64,000 bases of DNA. Source: Planctomycetaceae bacterium (GTDB taxonomy: Bacteria > Planctomycetota > Planctomycetia > Planctomycetales > Planctomycetaceae). Positions 43,224-52,081 of the stretch are shown here, piece by piece. How positions within the stretch are numbered: position 1 is the stretch's first letter; each line of letters starts with the position of its first letter. The position numbers and the translations under genes were made by a program. The notes under the pieces are model-generated. The model was not told where the DNA came from, did no database searches, and saw only the letters and a program-made list of their open reading frames with translations. The stretch covers positions 1 through 64,000 of the forward strand of contig JAKFWA010000010.1 in assembly GCA_021732995.1 (NCBI GenBank), written 5' to 3'.

Positions 43224-46202
43224 CTAGTCGATCAGCAGTTGTTGCAGTTCCGGAATCGACTGCGTGAGTTCCTCGCGGATGAGGTCGGCGATTTCGCCCG
43301 CCCCCCACGGCGAGAAATGAACCATGTCGCCTGCGCTGAACAACACGAGCGTGCCGAGAACTCCCAACTCCTGTTGCAATTGCAGGGTTGCCGCGTGTGC
43401 ATCAATGCGCAGGACATCCAGCGGTGATGAGTCTTCGCTCAGCATCGCGTCCGCGTAGTCCTGCATATCGGACGCAACAAGCTGTCCAGTCAGGTCCAGC
43501 GTGAACTTCGGAGTGGGCGTTACCAGAACAGGACGAACAGTGCGCGCCAACGGATTACCTGCGGCGTCTACGGTCGGCTGCCCCTGAGCTTCTGACACCA
43601 TCCGCGCCAGGTTGCTCTCGTACTCTGCTAACGATTGAGCGGCAGGCTTCGGCGGCTTCTGGCGATTGACTTCGTAGTACTCGTTGCGACCGAATTGCAT
43701 CAACACGTAGTCCGGCCGCGAATCCAGCACGACGCGCCAGCGTCCTTCGTCGTAGAACTCCTTCGCCGTGCGCCCGGAAATGGCCTGGTTCACGACGACG
43801 ACTTGAGCAGCGTCAAAGCCCTCGACTAGAGACTGTCCCCAACCACCCAGAGAGTTCTCGACCAGATCTCCTGACAAGTCTCGGACGAGCGAATAACTCT
43901 GCGCTGTGGAATCTCCGATCACCACGATGCGCATCGGATTGACCGAGTGCCGATCAACGCTGACGTCAAAGTCTTCGACATCACCCGTCGACGAGCCGAC
44001 GTTCAGAATGTCTGCGCCCGAGCCACTCAGCAACGTGTCGTTCAGTCGGCTGCCAATCAGCGTGTCGTTGCCGTCACCGCCTTCGAGCGACACCGGAACG
44101 AGCGATTCCCGGGCGTCGATCACGTTGTTGCTGGGGCCGCCGATGACCTGCACGAGTTCGGCGGTGTCATCGAAGATCCGCGTGCCCATCACGGCTTCCG
44201 CGCCCAGCAACGCATAGCGGGCGACGGTCACGGTGCTGTCTGTCGTCTCCGAGATCGTGTCGTTGCCGGCCTGGCCATACAGGTAGTCGATTAAACCACC
44301 ACCACCAGTGAGAGTGTCGTCACCCTCGTTGCCGTAGAGCGTATCGTTGGAGGGTAGGTTGATCCCGTCGAAGACGGCATCATCGCCCCACATCCGATCA
44401 TTGCCGCGACCTCCCAGCAGCGTATCGCGCCCGGCCTGTCCATAGAGGGAATCGTTACCACGCCCGCCGACCAGACTATCTGCCCCGCCCGCGCCGTGAA
44501 TCGACAAAGGCAGGTCAGAATTGCTGGCGTCAATGCGATTGGCTCCGTCGCTGCCCACGATCTTCGCCGCTTCGATTCGCGTCAGCAGATCAGCGCCAAA
44601 GGACGTTACACCGGACGCATTGCGAATTGTGAGTGCTGTCGCTGTGGCATCGACATAGGCCAAAGCGAGATCCAGTGACTCGACCACGACATCGCCCATG
44701 CCGTCGCCGCCATCGACGCTATCGGTGCCCAATCCGCCGCCAAGGCTGTCCGCACCGGCTCCGGCATCGAGCGTGTCGTTACCATCGTTGCCATACATGA
44801 CATCGTTGCCGTCATTGCCGAACACCAGATCGTTGCCCGGCAAAGATGACGCGTCGCTAGTCAGATCATCGCCGAAGATCCGGTCGTTGCCTCGACCGCC
44901 CAGCACGACGTCGTTGCCATTCTGACCGTAGATGGTGTCATTCCGCAGTCCACCGTTAATGGTGTCTGCACCGTTGCCGCCAAAGATCGACAGCGGCAGC
45001 GTCGAGGTACTGCCATTGATGGTGTTCGCTCGGTCGTCACCGAAAATGCGAACCAGCTCAATCTCGGACAGTTGATCCGAGCCGTAAGGCGTCAGCCCGT
45101 TGCTATCTCGGATTTGCAGGCGTGTGGGCGACGCATCGATCACGACACTCAGATAGCTGAGGTTCTCGACAGCCAGATCGACGTCTCCACTGCCGCCAGT
45201 CAACGTGTCGTCATCGAGTCCACCGCTGAGGCTGTCGATACCCGCTCCGCCATCCAGCACATCGTTGCCCCCTTCACCGAGCAGACGATCCTGGTCGCTA
45301 TCACCGGACAGCGTGTCGCCACCAAGTCCGCCGAGCAGTTGATCGTTACCCTCGTCGCCTCGCAGTCGGTCGTTGTCCTGAGCACCCACAAGGATGTCAT
45401 CGCCGGGACCGCCCCACAGGTCATCGTTGTGCTGGTCGCCGAAGAGCAAATCCCGACCAGCTTCCCCGAACAGGACGTCCCGCCCTTCGCCACCACGAGC
45501 TACGTCAGCATCCGAACCGCCTCGCAACGTGTCGTCGCCACCGTGACCATTGAGGAAGTTCGGATCGTCGCCGCCCTCAAGGCTGTCGTTCCCGCCGTTG
45601 CCGTAAAGGGAGTCCACTCCACCGTCACCATGCAGTGTGTCGTTGCCGGCATCGCCAGTGACCAGATCGTTCCCGGCACCCGCGCTGATGCTGTCGTTCT
45701 GGGAACCGCCATAGAGGCTGTCATCGCCGACACCACCGCTGATGCTGTCATTTCCCGCTGAACCAAAAACGCAGTCATCTCCCGCACCGCCGACCAGGAC
45801 GTCGGGTCCAGGCGAACCGCTGATTGAATCGTTCCCATCCCCGCCGTTGATGCTGACGTGCCGCGCGTTGAGAAAGCCAGTCAGGTCGATGACATCCTGG
45901 CCGGCATCTCCCTGAATACTGATCTCGGTGATGAGCGCCGCGTCGCTGCTACTGAGCACCTCGTCCTGTGCGAGGTTGCCTGCGGCGTCAAATCGCGCGA
46001 TGCGGGTGGCGCCTGAATCTGCCTGATAGGTCATGGCCAGCGTGTGAGCCGCTGGAATCGCGATGCTCAAGGCCGTCGGACAGACACGTGCTTCGAGCCT
46101 CTGCAGTGGTGAGTTCAACCCGCAACTGACAACCGGAATGTGAGCGCGTGGCATTCTTCGTCGCAGTCGACGCAGCGAAGTCAACCAGTCCATCAGTCCC
46201 AT
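43224..46202 (-). CDS. RTX-repeat surface protein fused to an SGNH/GDSL esterase
   Basis: 992 residues. The N-terminus carries the LExR-type planctomycete exoprotein motif (LQRLEARVCPTALSIA, about 33-48). Residues about 75-745 are RTX calcium-binding nonapeptides (GGxGNDxLxG) in blocks divided by three related spacers (for example LSEIELVRIFGDDRANTING and LTRIEAAKIVGSDGANRIDA). Residues about 757-992 are an SGNH hydrolase: GDSTAQSYS (nucleophile Ser), LGGWGQ, GRNEYYEVN and DMVHFSPWGAGEIADLI (Asp-His pair), similar to rhamnogalacturonan acetylesterases. A calcium-dependent secreted polysaccharide deacetylase anchored at the surface is the likely role. No type I transporter is adjacent. Confidence 0.85.
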   Translation of the reverse strand: MGLMDWLTSLRRLRRRMPRAHIPVVSCGLNSPLQRLEARVCPTALSIAIPAAHTLAMTYQADSGATRIARFDAAGNLAQDEVLSSSDAALITEISIQGDAGQDVIDLTGFLNARHVSINGGDGNDSISGSPGPDVLVGGAGDDCVFGSAGNDSISGGVGDDSLYGGSQNDSISAGAGNDLVTGDAGNDTLHGDGGVDSLYGNGGNDSLEGGDDPNFLNGHGGDDTLRGGSDADVARGGEGRDVLFGEAGRDLLFGDQHNDDLWGGPGDDILVGAQDNDRLRGDEGNDQLLGGLGGDTLSGDSDQDRLLGEGGNDVLDGGAGIDSLSGGLDDDTLTGGSGDVDLAVENLSYLSVVIDASPTRLQIRDSNGLTPYGSDQLSEIELVRIFGDDRANTINGSTSTLPLSIFGGNGADTINGGLRNDTIYGQNGNDVVLGGRGNDRIFGDDLTSDASSLPGNDLVFGNDGNDVMYGNDGNDTLDAGAGADSLGGGLGTDSVDGGDGMGDVVVESLDLALAYVDATATALTIRNASGVTSFGADLLTRIEAAKIVGSDGANRIDASNSDLPLSIHGAGGADSLVGGRGNDSLYGQAGRDTLLGGRGNDRMWGDDAVFDGINLPSNDTLYGNEGDDTLTGGGGLIDYLYGQAGNDTISETTDSTVTVARYALLGAEAVMGTRIFDDTAELVQVIGGPSNNVIDARESLVPVSLEGGDGNDTLIGSRLNDTLLSGSGADILNVGSSTGDVEDFDVSVDRHSVNPMRIVVIGDSTAQSYSLVRDLSGDLVENSLGGWGQSLVEGFDAAQVVVVNQAISGRTAKEFYDEGRWRVVLDSRPDYVLMQFGRNEYYEVNRQKPPKPAAQSLAEYESNLARMVSEAQGQPTVDAAGNPLARTVRPVLVTPTPKFTLDLTGQLVASDMQDYADAMLSEDSSPLDVLRIDAHAATLQLQQELGVLGTLVLFSAGDMVHFSPWGAGEIADLIREELTQSIPELQQLLID

Positions 46203-46833
46203 CGTGGTCTCACACTCACATTGGCGGCTATGCGATGCTGAAGAAACTCATCCAATCAACGTTGAGCAATTTGCCTCCATCAGCGAGGCTGTTCGTATGG
46301 CACCGAGACGCTCTTGCGGTAGGCAGAACGGTCGTTGCGACCGGCAATGTCACAAAGTTCCGAAGAGTCGCCCGACCTACCTGTCAAACAGGTATCTGCC
46401 GCAGCCGGAATTGTCTGTCCCTAAGATCGGCAGTTCGCCTCCGGATGGTTGCATGATTGGCACCGGTTCATCTTCGATCCCGCCGCTGGACTAGCCGGAA
46501 CGCCAAAGTTCCGCGCCCAGGAAAGGATCGACCGCTCCTTGCCGGGGCAGAGGCACGTCAAGCGGACAGACAACTGTTCAAAGCCTTTTCAACCAATTTG
46601 AAATCGTTGTCCGAAACGGCAAGGTGCGCTTTGACGCCCTCTTCCAGCGGCCCCTATATTCGAAGATCAACTTTTCCTGATGAGTTGGCTTTGCCGACTC
46701 ATCACCAGCCATAAAGTCTCCCCAAACAGCCCGCACGTTTCCGCCAGCGCGTTCATGCCTTGTCTTGCTTGTGACTGGTTCCGCTGAAACAGGCTCATGA
46801 GCACCTCACTGCGACACACCTTCGGAGCATTGC
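46203..46833. other. 631-bp divergent intergenic region
   Basis: Separates the divergent RTX-esterase and PPC genes and should hold both promoters. Overlapping small frames (61-102 codons) have Arg/Ser-rich, unconserved products and no ribosome sites. The one clear structure is the hairpin at 46678-46704. Confidence 0.45.
46678..46704. repeat. 12-bp hairpin upstream of the PPC gene
   Basis: TGATGAGTTGGC (46678-46689), loop TTT, GCCGACTCATCA (46693-46704); eleven Watson-Crick pairs and one T.G pair. No T run follows on either strand. It lies about 130 bp before the PPC-domain gene and may be an intergenic repeat or a leader structure. Confidence 0.5.
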
Positions 46834-49173
46834 ATGCCTGCTCGTTCTTTCTCTGCCAAGTGGAGTGTGGTGGCACTCACCGGACTGGTCTCGCTGACAA
46901 ACTCGACCACCGTGTTTGCTCAAGCAGCCCCGACGATTGGTTCCACATCACCTCAGGCTGTCGCTCCGGGCGGGTCCACGAACTTGAAAGTTCGCGGCGC
47001 CAACCTCGCCGGCGCAACTCAGCTCTGGAGCAGTTTCGCGGGCGAAAGTTCGCTGGCCGCTGATGTTGCGGACAACGGCAAGAACGCTGGAGAAGTCACG
47101 TTCAAAGTCGCCCTGCCATCAAACGCTCCGGTTGGCATCTACGGCGTGCGAGTCGCCACTCCCGGCGGAACATCGCCGCTGCGGTTGGTGATGGTCGACG
47201 ACCTCCCGTCCGTCGCCGCGACCGGGCAGAACGTAAAGCCCGAGTCGGCTCAGGAATTGACTCTGCCAGCAGCCGTAGATGGCTCCATCCCGTCGCTCGG
47301 TATGCACTACTACAAGTTCAAGGCGGAAGCCGGTCAGCAGATTTCGATTGAGGTCGTTGCTCGGCGGCTTGGCTCGGCGCTCGATCCGATTGTTCGGTTG
47401 CTCAATGCCAAAGGCCGCGAACTGGCCTACAGCGATGACGCGCCCGGCCTGCGATCGGACTCTCAGTTTAGCTACACGTTCAAGGACGCCGGTGACTACG
47501 TCGTCGAACTGCGCGACATCCAGTATCGCGGCGGCGATTTCCCGTACCGGCTGCGCATTGGTGACTTCCCCCAGATTTCCGCTCCGTTCCCGATGAGCGT
47601 TCAGCGCGGTCAAACGGCGAAGGTCACGCTCAGTGGCCCGAACGCAGCGGACGTTGCGCCAGTCGATGTCGCCGCGCCGGCTGATCCGACCGTGAACTGG
47701 GTCACCGTTTCCGGCAAGCGACCGAACGGCAAGAGCAGTGGCTTCACGTTGCTGAAGGTCAGCGATCGCCCCGAAGCGGTTGAGACCGAACCCAACAACG
47801 AACTCGCTCAAGCGACCCGTGTTGAACTCACTCAAGGCATGAACGGCCGCATCGAGAAAGCGGGCGACGTTGACCACTACATCTTCGCCGCCAAGAAGGG
47901 CCAGGCGGTTACCTTCAAGGCCATTACGCAACGCTCGGGTGCTCCAACGGCGGTCTATCTGCGGCTGTTGAATAAATCCGGTGGCCAGATTGCGGCCAAG
48001 GAAGACTTCGGAGCCGGCGACGCAGCGTTCAACGCGACATTCCCTGAAGACGGGGAATACGTCCTGGCCGTCGAAGACCTGCATCGTCGCGGCGGTGCCG
48101 AGTTCATCTACCGGGTGGAAGTCGATCCGACACAACCGGGCTTTGAACTGAACGTCTCGGCCAACACGATCAATATCGGCGCGACGTCCACAGCGGCGAT
48201 CTACGTGAATGCCACTCGGCAGAACTACGCGGGACCGATTCAGGTCTCCGTCGAAGGACTACCCGAAGGCGTCACCGTGGTGCCAACGGTACTGGGACCG
48301 GGAGCGGTTACCACCGTTCTGACGGTGCGTAGCAACGCAGAAGCCGCGACAAATCGCTCCGTCCCGGTCCGAGTTGTTGGCACCGCGAAGATCGGCGAGC
48401 GCGAGGTGAAAGTCGCAGCCGACACGGAGCGTGCACTGAAGACCGCGTTCAGCAATGTGGCTTGGGCGCCCGCGAATCTGGACGAACACGTTGCTCTGGC
48501 CGTAGGAGCCAAGCCCGCTGTTCGCTTCCGAGCGGAACCCGCCGAAGTGGTCTTCGGTCCCAGCCTGCAAGCGAACGTGAAGCTGATTGTCGATCGCAAT
48601 CAGGGATTTGATGAAGTCGTCAACTTTGCCGTGATTACTCAAGCCGCTGCGCCCCCAGTTCCCGTGATGGGTGGCCTGCCCGCCAATGTCACTGCTGAGC
48701 TGAAGCCGATCGCCAAGGGCACGAACGAAATTGAGATCGTGCTGAAGGCTACCGACAAAGCCGCGTTGGGCGATTTCACCCTGGCCTTCAACGGCACGAT
48801 CAAGCAGGGAAATCAGACTGTGACGGAAGCAGTTCCGGGCATCACACTGAAACTGCAGGAACATCTGAAGGTCACCGCAATGCCCGTCGCCGACAAAGTT
48901 GCCGCAGGCGGGACGATCAACATGAAGGTCACGATCGCTCGAAACCCCGCGCTGAAGGGTGATGCGGTGGTGACATTTGCAAATCTTCCCAAGGGTGTGA
49001 CCGCGGCAGCGGCTACAATTCCAGCGGACAAGAATGAGGTCGAAGTTGCGCTCACAGTTGCGGCCGACGCCGCCAAAGGGGCAGTGAATAACATTCAGGC
49101 GAAGGCCGAAATCACCGTGGGACAAGCCAAGTTCGCGGGAACCTCAGCCAACGCGGCCCTGACAGTGGAATGA
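46834..49173 (+). CDS. Exported PPC-domain protein
   Basis: 779 residues; ATG 46834 follows GGAG at 6 bp and a signal peptide (SVVALTGLVSLTNSTTVFAQ). An IPT-like Ig domain comes first (PTIGSTSPQAVAPGGSTNLK), then two bacterial pre-peptidase C-terminal domains (HYYKFKAEAGQQISIEVVAR with DAGDYVVELRDIQYRGGDFP; DHYIFAAKKGQAVTFKAITQ with EDGEYVLAVEDLHRRGGAEF), then Ig-like modules. No protease domain is present. It is 63 bp upstream of a Big/DUF1549/DUF1553 gene, a pairing seen often in planctomycetes, suggesting that the two exported proteins work together. Confidence 0.83.
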   Translation: MPARSFSAKWSVVALTGLVSLTNSTTVFAQAAPTIGSTSPQAVAPGGSTNLKVRGANLAGATQLWSSFAGESSLAADVADNGKNAGEVTFKVALPSNAPVGIYGVRVATPGGTSPLRLVMVDDLPSVAATGQNVKPESAQELTLPAAVDGSIPSLGMHYYKFKAEAGQQISIEVVARRLGSALDPIVRLLNAKGRELAYSDDAPGLRSDSQFSYTFKDAGDYVVELRDIQYRGGDFPYRLRIGDFPQISAPFPMSVQRGQTAKVTLSGPNAADVAPVDVAAPADPTVNWVTVSGKRPNGKSSGFTLLKVSDRPEAVETEPNNELAQATRVELTQGMNGRIEKAGDVDHYIFAAKKGQAVTFKAITQRSGAPTAVYLRLLNKSGGQIAAKEDFGAGDAAFNATFPEDGEYVLAVEDLHRRGGAEFIYRVEVDPTQPGFELNVSANTINIGATSTAAIYVNATRQNYAGPIQVSVEGLPEGVTVVPTVLGPGAVTTVLTVRSNAEAATNRSVPVRVVGTAKIGEREVKVAADTERALKTAFSNVAWAPANLDEHVALAVGAKPAVRFRAEPAEVVFGPSLQANVKLIVDRNQGFDEVVNFAVITQAAAPPVPVMGGLPANVTAELKPIAKGTNEIEIVLKATDKAALGDFTLAFNGTIKQGNQTVTEAVPGITLKLQEHLKVTAMPVADKVAAGGTINMKVTIARNPALKGDAVVTFANLPKGVTAAAATIPADKNEVEVALTVAADAAKGAVNNIQAKAEITVGQAKFAGTSANAALTVE

Positions 49174-49236
49174 TGAAGTTGTAAGACTGAGTTGGAACGA
49201 CAAGTTATCCGCTCCTTCCCTGGGAAAGGACGTCAC

Positions 49237-51693
49237 ATGATTTCGATTCGTGGATGGCTGGTTCGGACGGCTTGCGGAATCGCTCTGTTGAGCGGTGTTT
49301 CGCAAGCGGCAGATCAGGAACTGCCGACCGAGCTGACTATTGAAGTCGGGAAGTTTGAACTGACCGGCAGCCGGTCGCAGCAGCAACTGGTCGTCAGTGG
49401 CAAGTTTGCGAACGGACAGGTTCGCGACGTGACGGATCGAGTTGAGTTCAGCTCATCTCAGCCGCAGGTCATTGCGATCAGCGGGCAACTCGCGAAGCCT
49501 GCCGCCGACGGTACAGCAGTCATCAGCGCCAAGCTCGGCAATGCTTCAGCGACGGTTGAAGCCACCGTCAAAGACTTCGGCAAGACGCAACCCGTCAGCT
49601 TCAAGAACGACACACTCGCCGCCCTGACGAAGGCCGGTTGCAACATGGGAGCCTGTCACGGCTCGCCATCCGGCAAGGGCGGTTTCCGTCTGTCTCTGCG
49701 TGGCTTCGATCCGCCGCTCGATATCCTGACGCTGCGCAGCGAGTTCTTTGGTCGCCGCACGAATCCTCTGAAGCCATCCGAAAGCCTGATCCTGCAGAAG
49801 GCTCTGATGGAAGTGGCTCACGGTGGCGGCAAGCGACTCAACAAGGGTGATGCGGCGTACCTCGCGCTGCACGACTGGATCAAGGAAGGCCTGCAACTGG
49901 ACGCAGCCGAAGTGCCCGATCTGGTAAAGGTCGAAGTCGGCCCCGCGGTTCGCACACTGAATCATCCGGCGTCCCGACAGCAACTCTTCGTGAAGGGTAC
50001 GTTCAGCAACGGCGCGACGCGCGACCTGACGGCCCTGACGGTGTTCAGCTCGTCGAACGAATCAGTCGCGACGGTCACGCCAAACGGTCTGGTCGAAAAG
50101 ATCGGTCGCGGTGAGACTGCCATTCTCGCCCGCTATCTCGACAAGATGGCAACGTCTTACGTCACGTTCCTTGAAGACGTCCCCGGCTTCCAGTGGAGCA
50201 ATCCGCCGGAGCAGAATTTTGTCGACAACCTGATTTTCAAGAAGCAGAAACAACTACAGATTCTGCCGTCCGACGTTTGCTCGGATGAAGAATTCCTGCG
50301 TCGCTCGTACCTCGATCTGACCGGACGTCTGCCGAAGATCGAAGAGACTCAAGCATTCATGGCCGAGGCCTCACCAGACAAGCGAGCCAAACTGGTCGAT
50401 CAATTGCTCGACAGTGATGACTTTGCCGAATTCTGGACGCTGAAGTGGTCCGACGTGTTGCGATCGAATAACGCGAAGGTCACCGCTACGGGAGCCCAGA
50501 AGTTCCAGCGCTGGATCTATGACGGCGTTCGAAACGATCGCGGATTGGATGTGTTTGCTCGCGAACTGCTGACGGCTACCGGCAGCGTCTACGAGAACCC
50601 TCCAGCCAACTACTGGCGCGCCAGCCGTGATCCTCAGGACGCGACCGAAACGACTGCTCAACTCTTCCTTGGCATTCGCATTCAATGTGCGAAGTGTCAC
50701 AACCATCCGTTCGAACGCTGGAGCCAAGACAATTACTACGGCATCGGCGCCGCGTTCTCACGCATTGGTCGTCAGAAGATTGGTGATGCTCCGGCCAACC
50801 AGCCATTTGACGAAGTGATCTACGTAACGAAGAGCGGTGAAAGCACTCAGCCGCGCACTGGCAAGCAGATGAAAGTGCACCTGCTCTTGAAGGGTGATGT
50901 CGATGTGCCTGCGGACTCCGATCGTCGAGCGGTCTTCGCCGAATGGCTGACAGCCGGGGATAACCCGTTCTTTGCCAAGGCAAGCGTCAACAGGATCTGG
51001 GGCCATCTGATGGGCCGCGGCATCGTGGAACCCGTCGATGACTTCCGCGACTCCAACCCGCCGTCGAATGCCGAGTTGCTCGACGAACTGGCCAAGCAGT
51101 TCGTGCAGAACAAGTTCAGTCAGAAGTGGGCGATTCGCACCATCATGACCAGCCGCACGTATCAACTGTCGTCCAAGAAGAACAACTTCAACGCGAACGA
51201 CGAGATCTACCATTCGCACGCGACGACTCGTCTGCTGTCCGCCGAGCAACTGCTCGACGCGATCTGTCAGGTGACGGCCGTCAGCGAAAGCTTTGGCGGT
51301 TCACCCGTCGGCACGCGAGCCGTCCAGTTGGCCTCACCGCCAACGGACCACTACTTCCTCAAGGTGTTCGGTCAACCACAACGTGAAATGGCTTGTCAGT
51401 GCGAGCGGTCTTCAGACTCGAACCTGTCGCAAGCCCTGCAGATGATCAATGGCCCGACGGTTCACAACAAACTGCGAGACGCCAACGGCCGCATTCACTC
51501 GATGGTCAAAGCCGGTAAGACCGACGACGAGATCATCGCCACGCTGTATCTGGCTGCGTTGAGTCGCAACCCGGTAGCTGCCGAAGTGGAAGCCGCCAAG
51601 AAGCACATCGCCAACAACCAGGACCGCTCACTGGCTTTGGAAGACGTAGGTTGGGCGATCCTGAACTCGAAGGAGTTCCTGTTCCAGCATTAA
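49237..51693 (+). CDS. Big-domain DUF1549/DUF1553 protein with two CxxCH-like sites
   Basis: About 818 residues; ATG 49237 follows GGGAAAGGA and a signal peptide (IRGWLVRTACGIALLSGVSQ). Domain order: Ig-like Big domain (FANGQVRDVTDRVEFSSSQP), a cytochrome-like segment with GCNMGACHGSPSGKGGF, a second Big domain (FSNGATRDLTALTVFSSSNE), DUF1549 (EEFLRRSYLDLTGRLPKIEE), the CxxCH site in IQCAKCHNHPFERW (about residue 483) and DUF1553 (VFAEWLTAGDNPFFAKASVN to the terminal LNSKEFLFQH). It is presumably co-transcribed with the PPC gene, as 63 bp separates them and a strong terminator follows this gene. The exact function is unknown. Confidence 0.9.
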   Translation: MISIRGWLVRTACGIALLSGVSQAADQELPTELTIEVGKFELTGSRSQQQLVVSGKFANGQVRDVTDRVEFSSSQPQVIAISGQLAKPAADGTAVISAKLGNASATVEATVKDFGKTQPVSFKNDTLAALTKAGCNMGACHGSPSGKGGFRLSLRGFDPPLDILTLRSEFFGRRTNPLKPSESLILQKALMEVAHGGGKRLNKGDAAYLALHDWIKEGLQLDAAEVPDLVKVEVGPAVRTLNHPASRQQLFVKGTFSNGATRDLTALTVFSSSNESVATVTPNGLVEKIGRGETAILARYLDKMATSYVTFLEDVPGFQWSNPPEQNFVDNLIFKKQKQLQILPSDVCSDEEFLRRSYLDLTGRLPKIEETQAFMAEASPDKRAKLVDQLLDSDDFAEFWTLKWSDVLRSNNAKVTATGAQKFQRWIYDGVRNDRGLDVFARELLTATGSVYENPPANYWRASRDPQDATETTAQLFLGIRIQCAKCHNHPFERWSQDNYYGIGAAFSRIGRQKIGDAPANQPFDEVIYVTKSGESTQPRTGKQMKVHLLLKGDVDVPADSDRRAVFAEWLTAGDNPFFAKASVNRIWGHLMGRGIVEPVDDFRDSNPPSNAELLDELAKQFVQNKFSQKWAIRTIMTSRTYQLSSKKNNFNANDEIYHSHATTRLLSAEQLLDAICQVTAVSESFGGSPVGTRAVQLASPPTDHYFLKVFGQPQREMACQCERSSDSNLSQALQMINGPTVHNKLRDANGRIHSMVKAGKTDDEIIATLYLAALSRNPVAAEVEAAKKHIANNQDRSLALEDVGWAILNSKEFLFQH

Positions 51694-51720
51694 TCGCCCA
51701 GCTCGCTGAGCGATCGAATC

Positions 51721-51758
51721 AAGGACCACTCGCCACAACGAGTGGTCCTTTTCTTTTT
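51721..51758 (+). terminator. Intrinsic terminator after the Big/DUF1549 gene
   Basis: Perfect 12-bp stem AAGGACCACTCG (51721-51732), loop CCACAA, CGAGTGGTCCTT (51739-51750), then TTCTTTTT (51751-51758). It lies 27 bp after the stop codon. Confidence 0.92.
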
Positions 51759-52081
51759 GAGTGAGTTCCATCGTGGTTGGAGTCAGGCCAGCCTTGGAGT
51801 GCTCCGGCTTGACGGAGCCCTCCATCCCTTGCGGCGAGGTGACTACGAATGCCAACGGACCTGAGCCGTGAAGCATGCGCTATCGAAAAGAGGCTTCATC
51901 CGAAGGCGTGTGGACGTTCGCATCCGACTCTTCAGCCAGACTACTTTCCGCAAACAATGGAGGGCTGAGTCAAGCCTCAGCACTCCAGGGTTAGCCAGTG
52001 CGCAGGGATGTACGGATAGGAACGCGCAAGTGGTGGGAGAGAGAGGTAATGAAGGCGAGCAAGGTCTGCTTGCGAATCGTC
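51759..52081. other. 323-bp convergent intergenic region with an imperfect inverted repeat
   Basis: CCTTGGAGTGCTCCGGCTTGA (51792-51812) matches the reverse complement of 51970-51990 at about 18 of 21 positions. The arms are about 157 bp apart and enclose no coding frame with support. This could be a degenerate pair of a dispersed intergenic repeat. Confidence 0.45.

Noticed and set aside
45072-45761. Plus-strand open frame of 229 codons opposite RTX repeats
   Set aside because: RTX-coding DNA is periodic and leaves other frames open; the minus strand encodes clear RTX nonapeptides.
46204-46714. Several 61-102-codon overlapping plus-strand frames
   Set aside because: Arg/Ser/Pro-rich, mutually overlapping, without ribosome sites or any family similarity.
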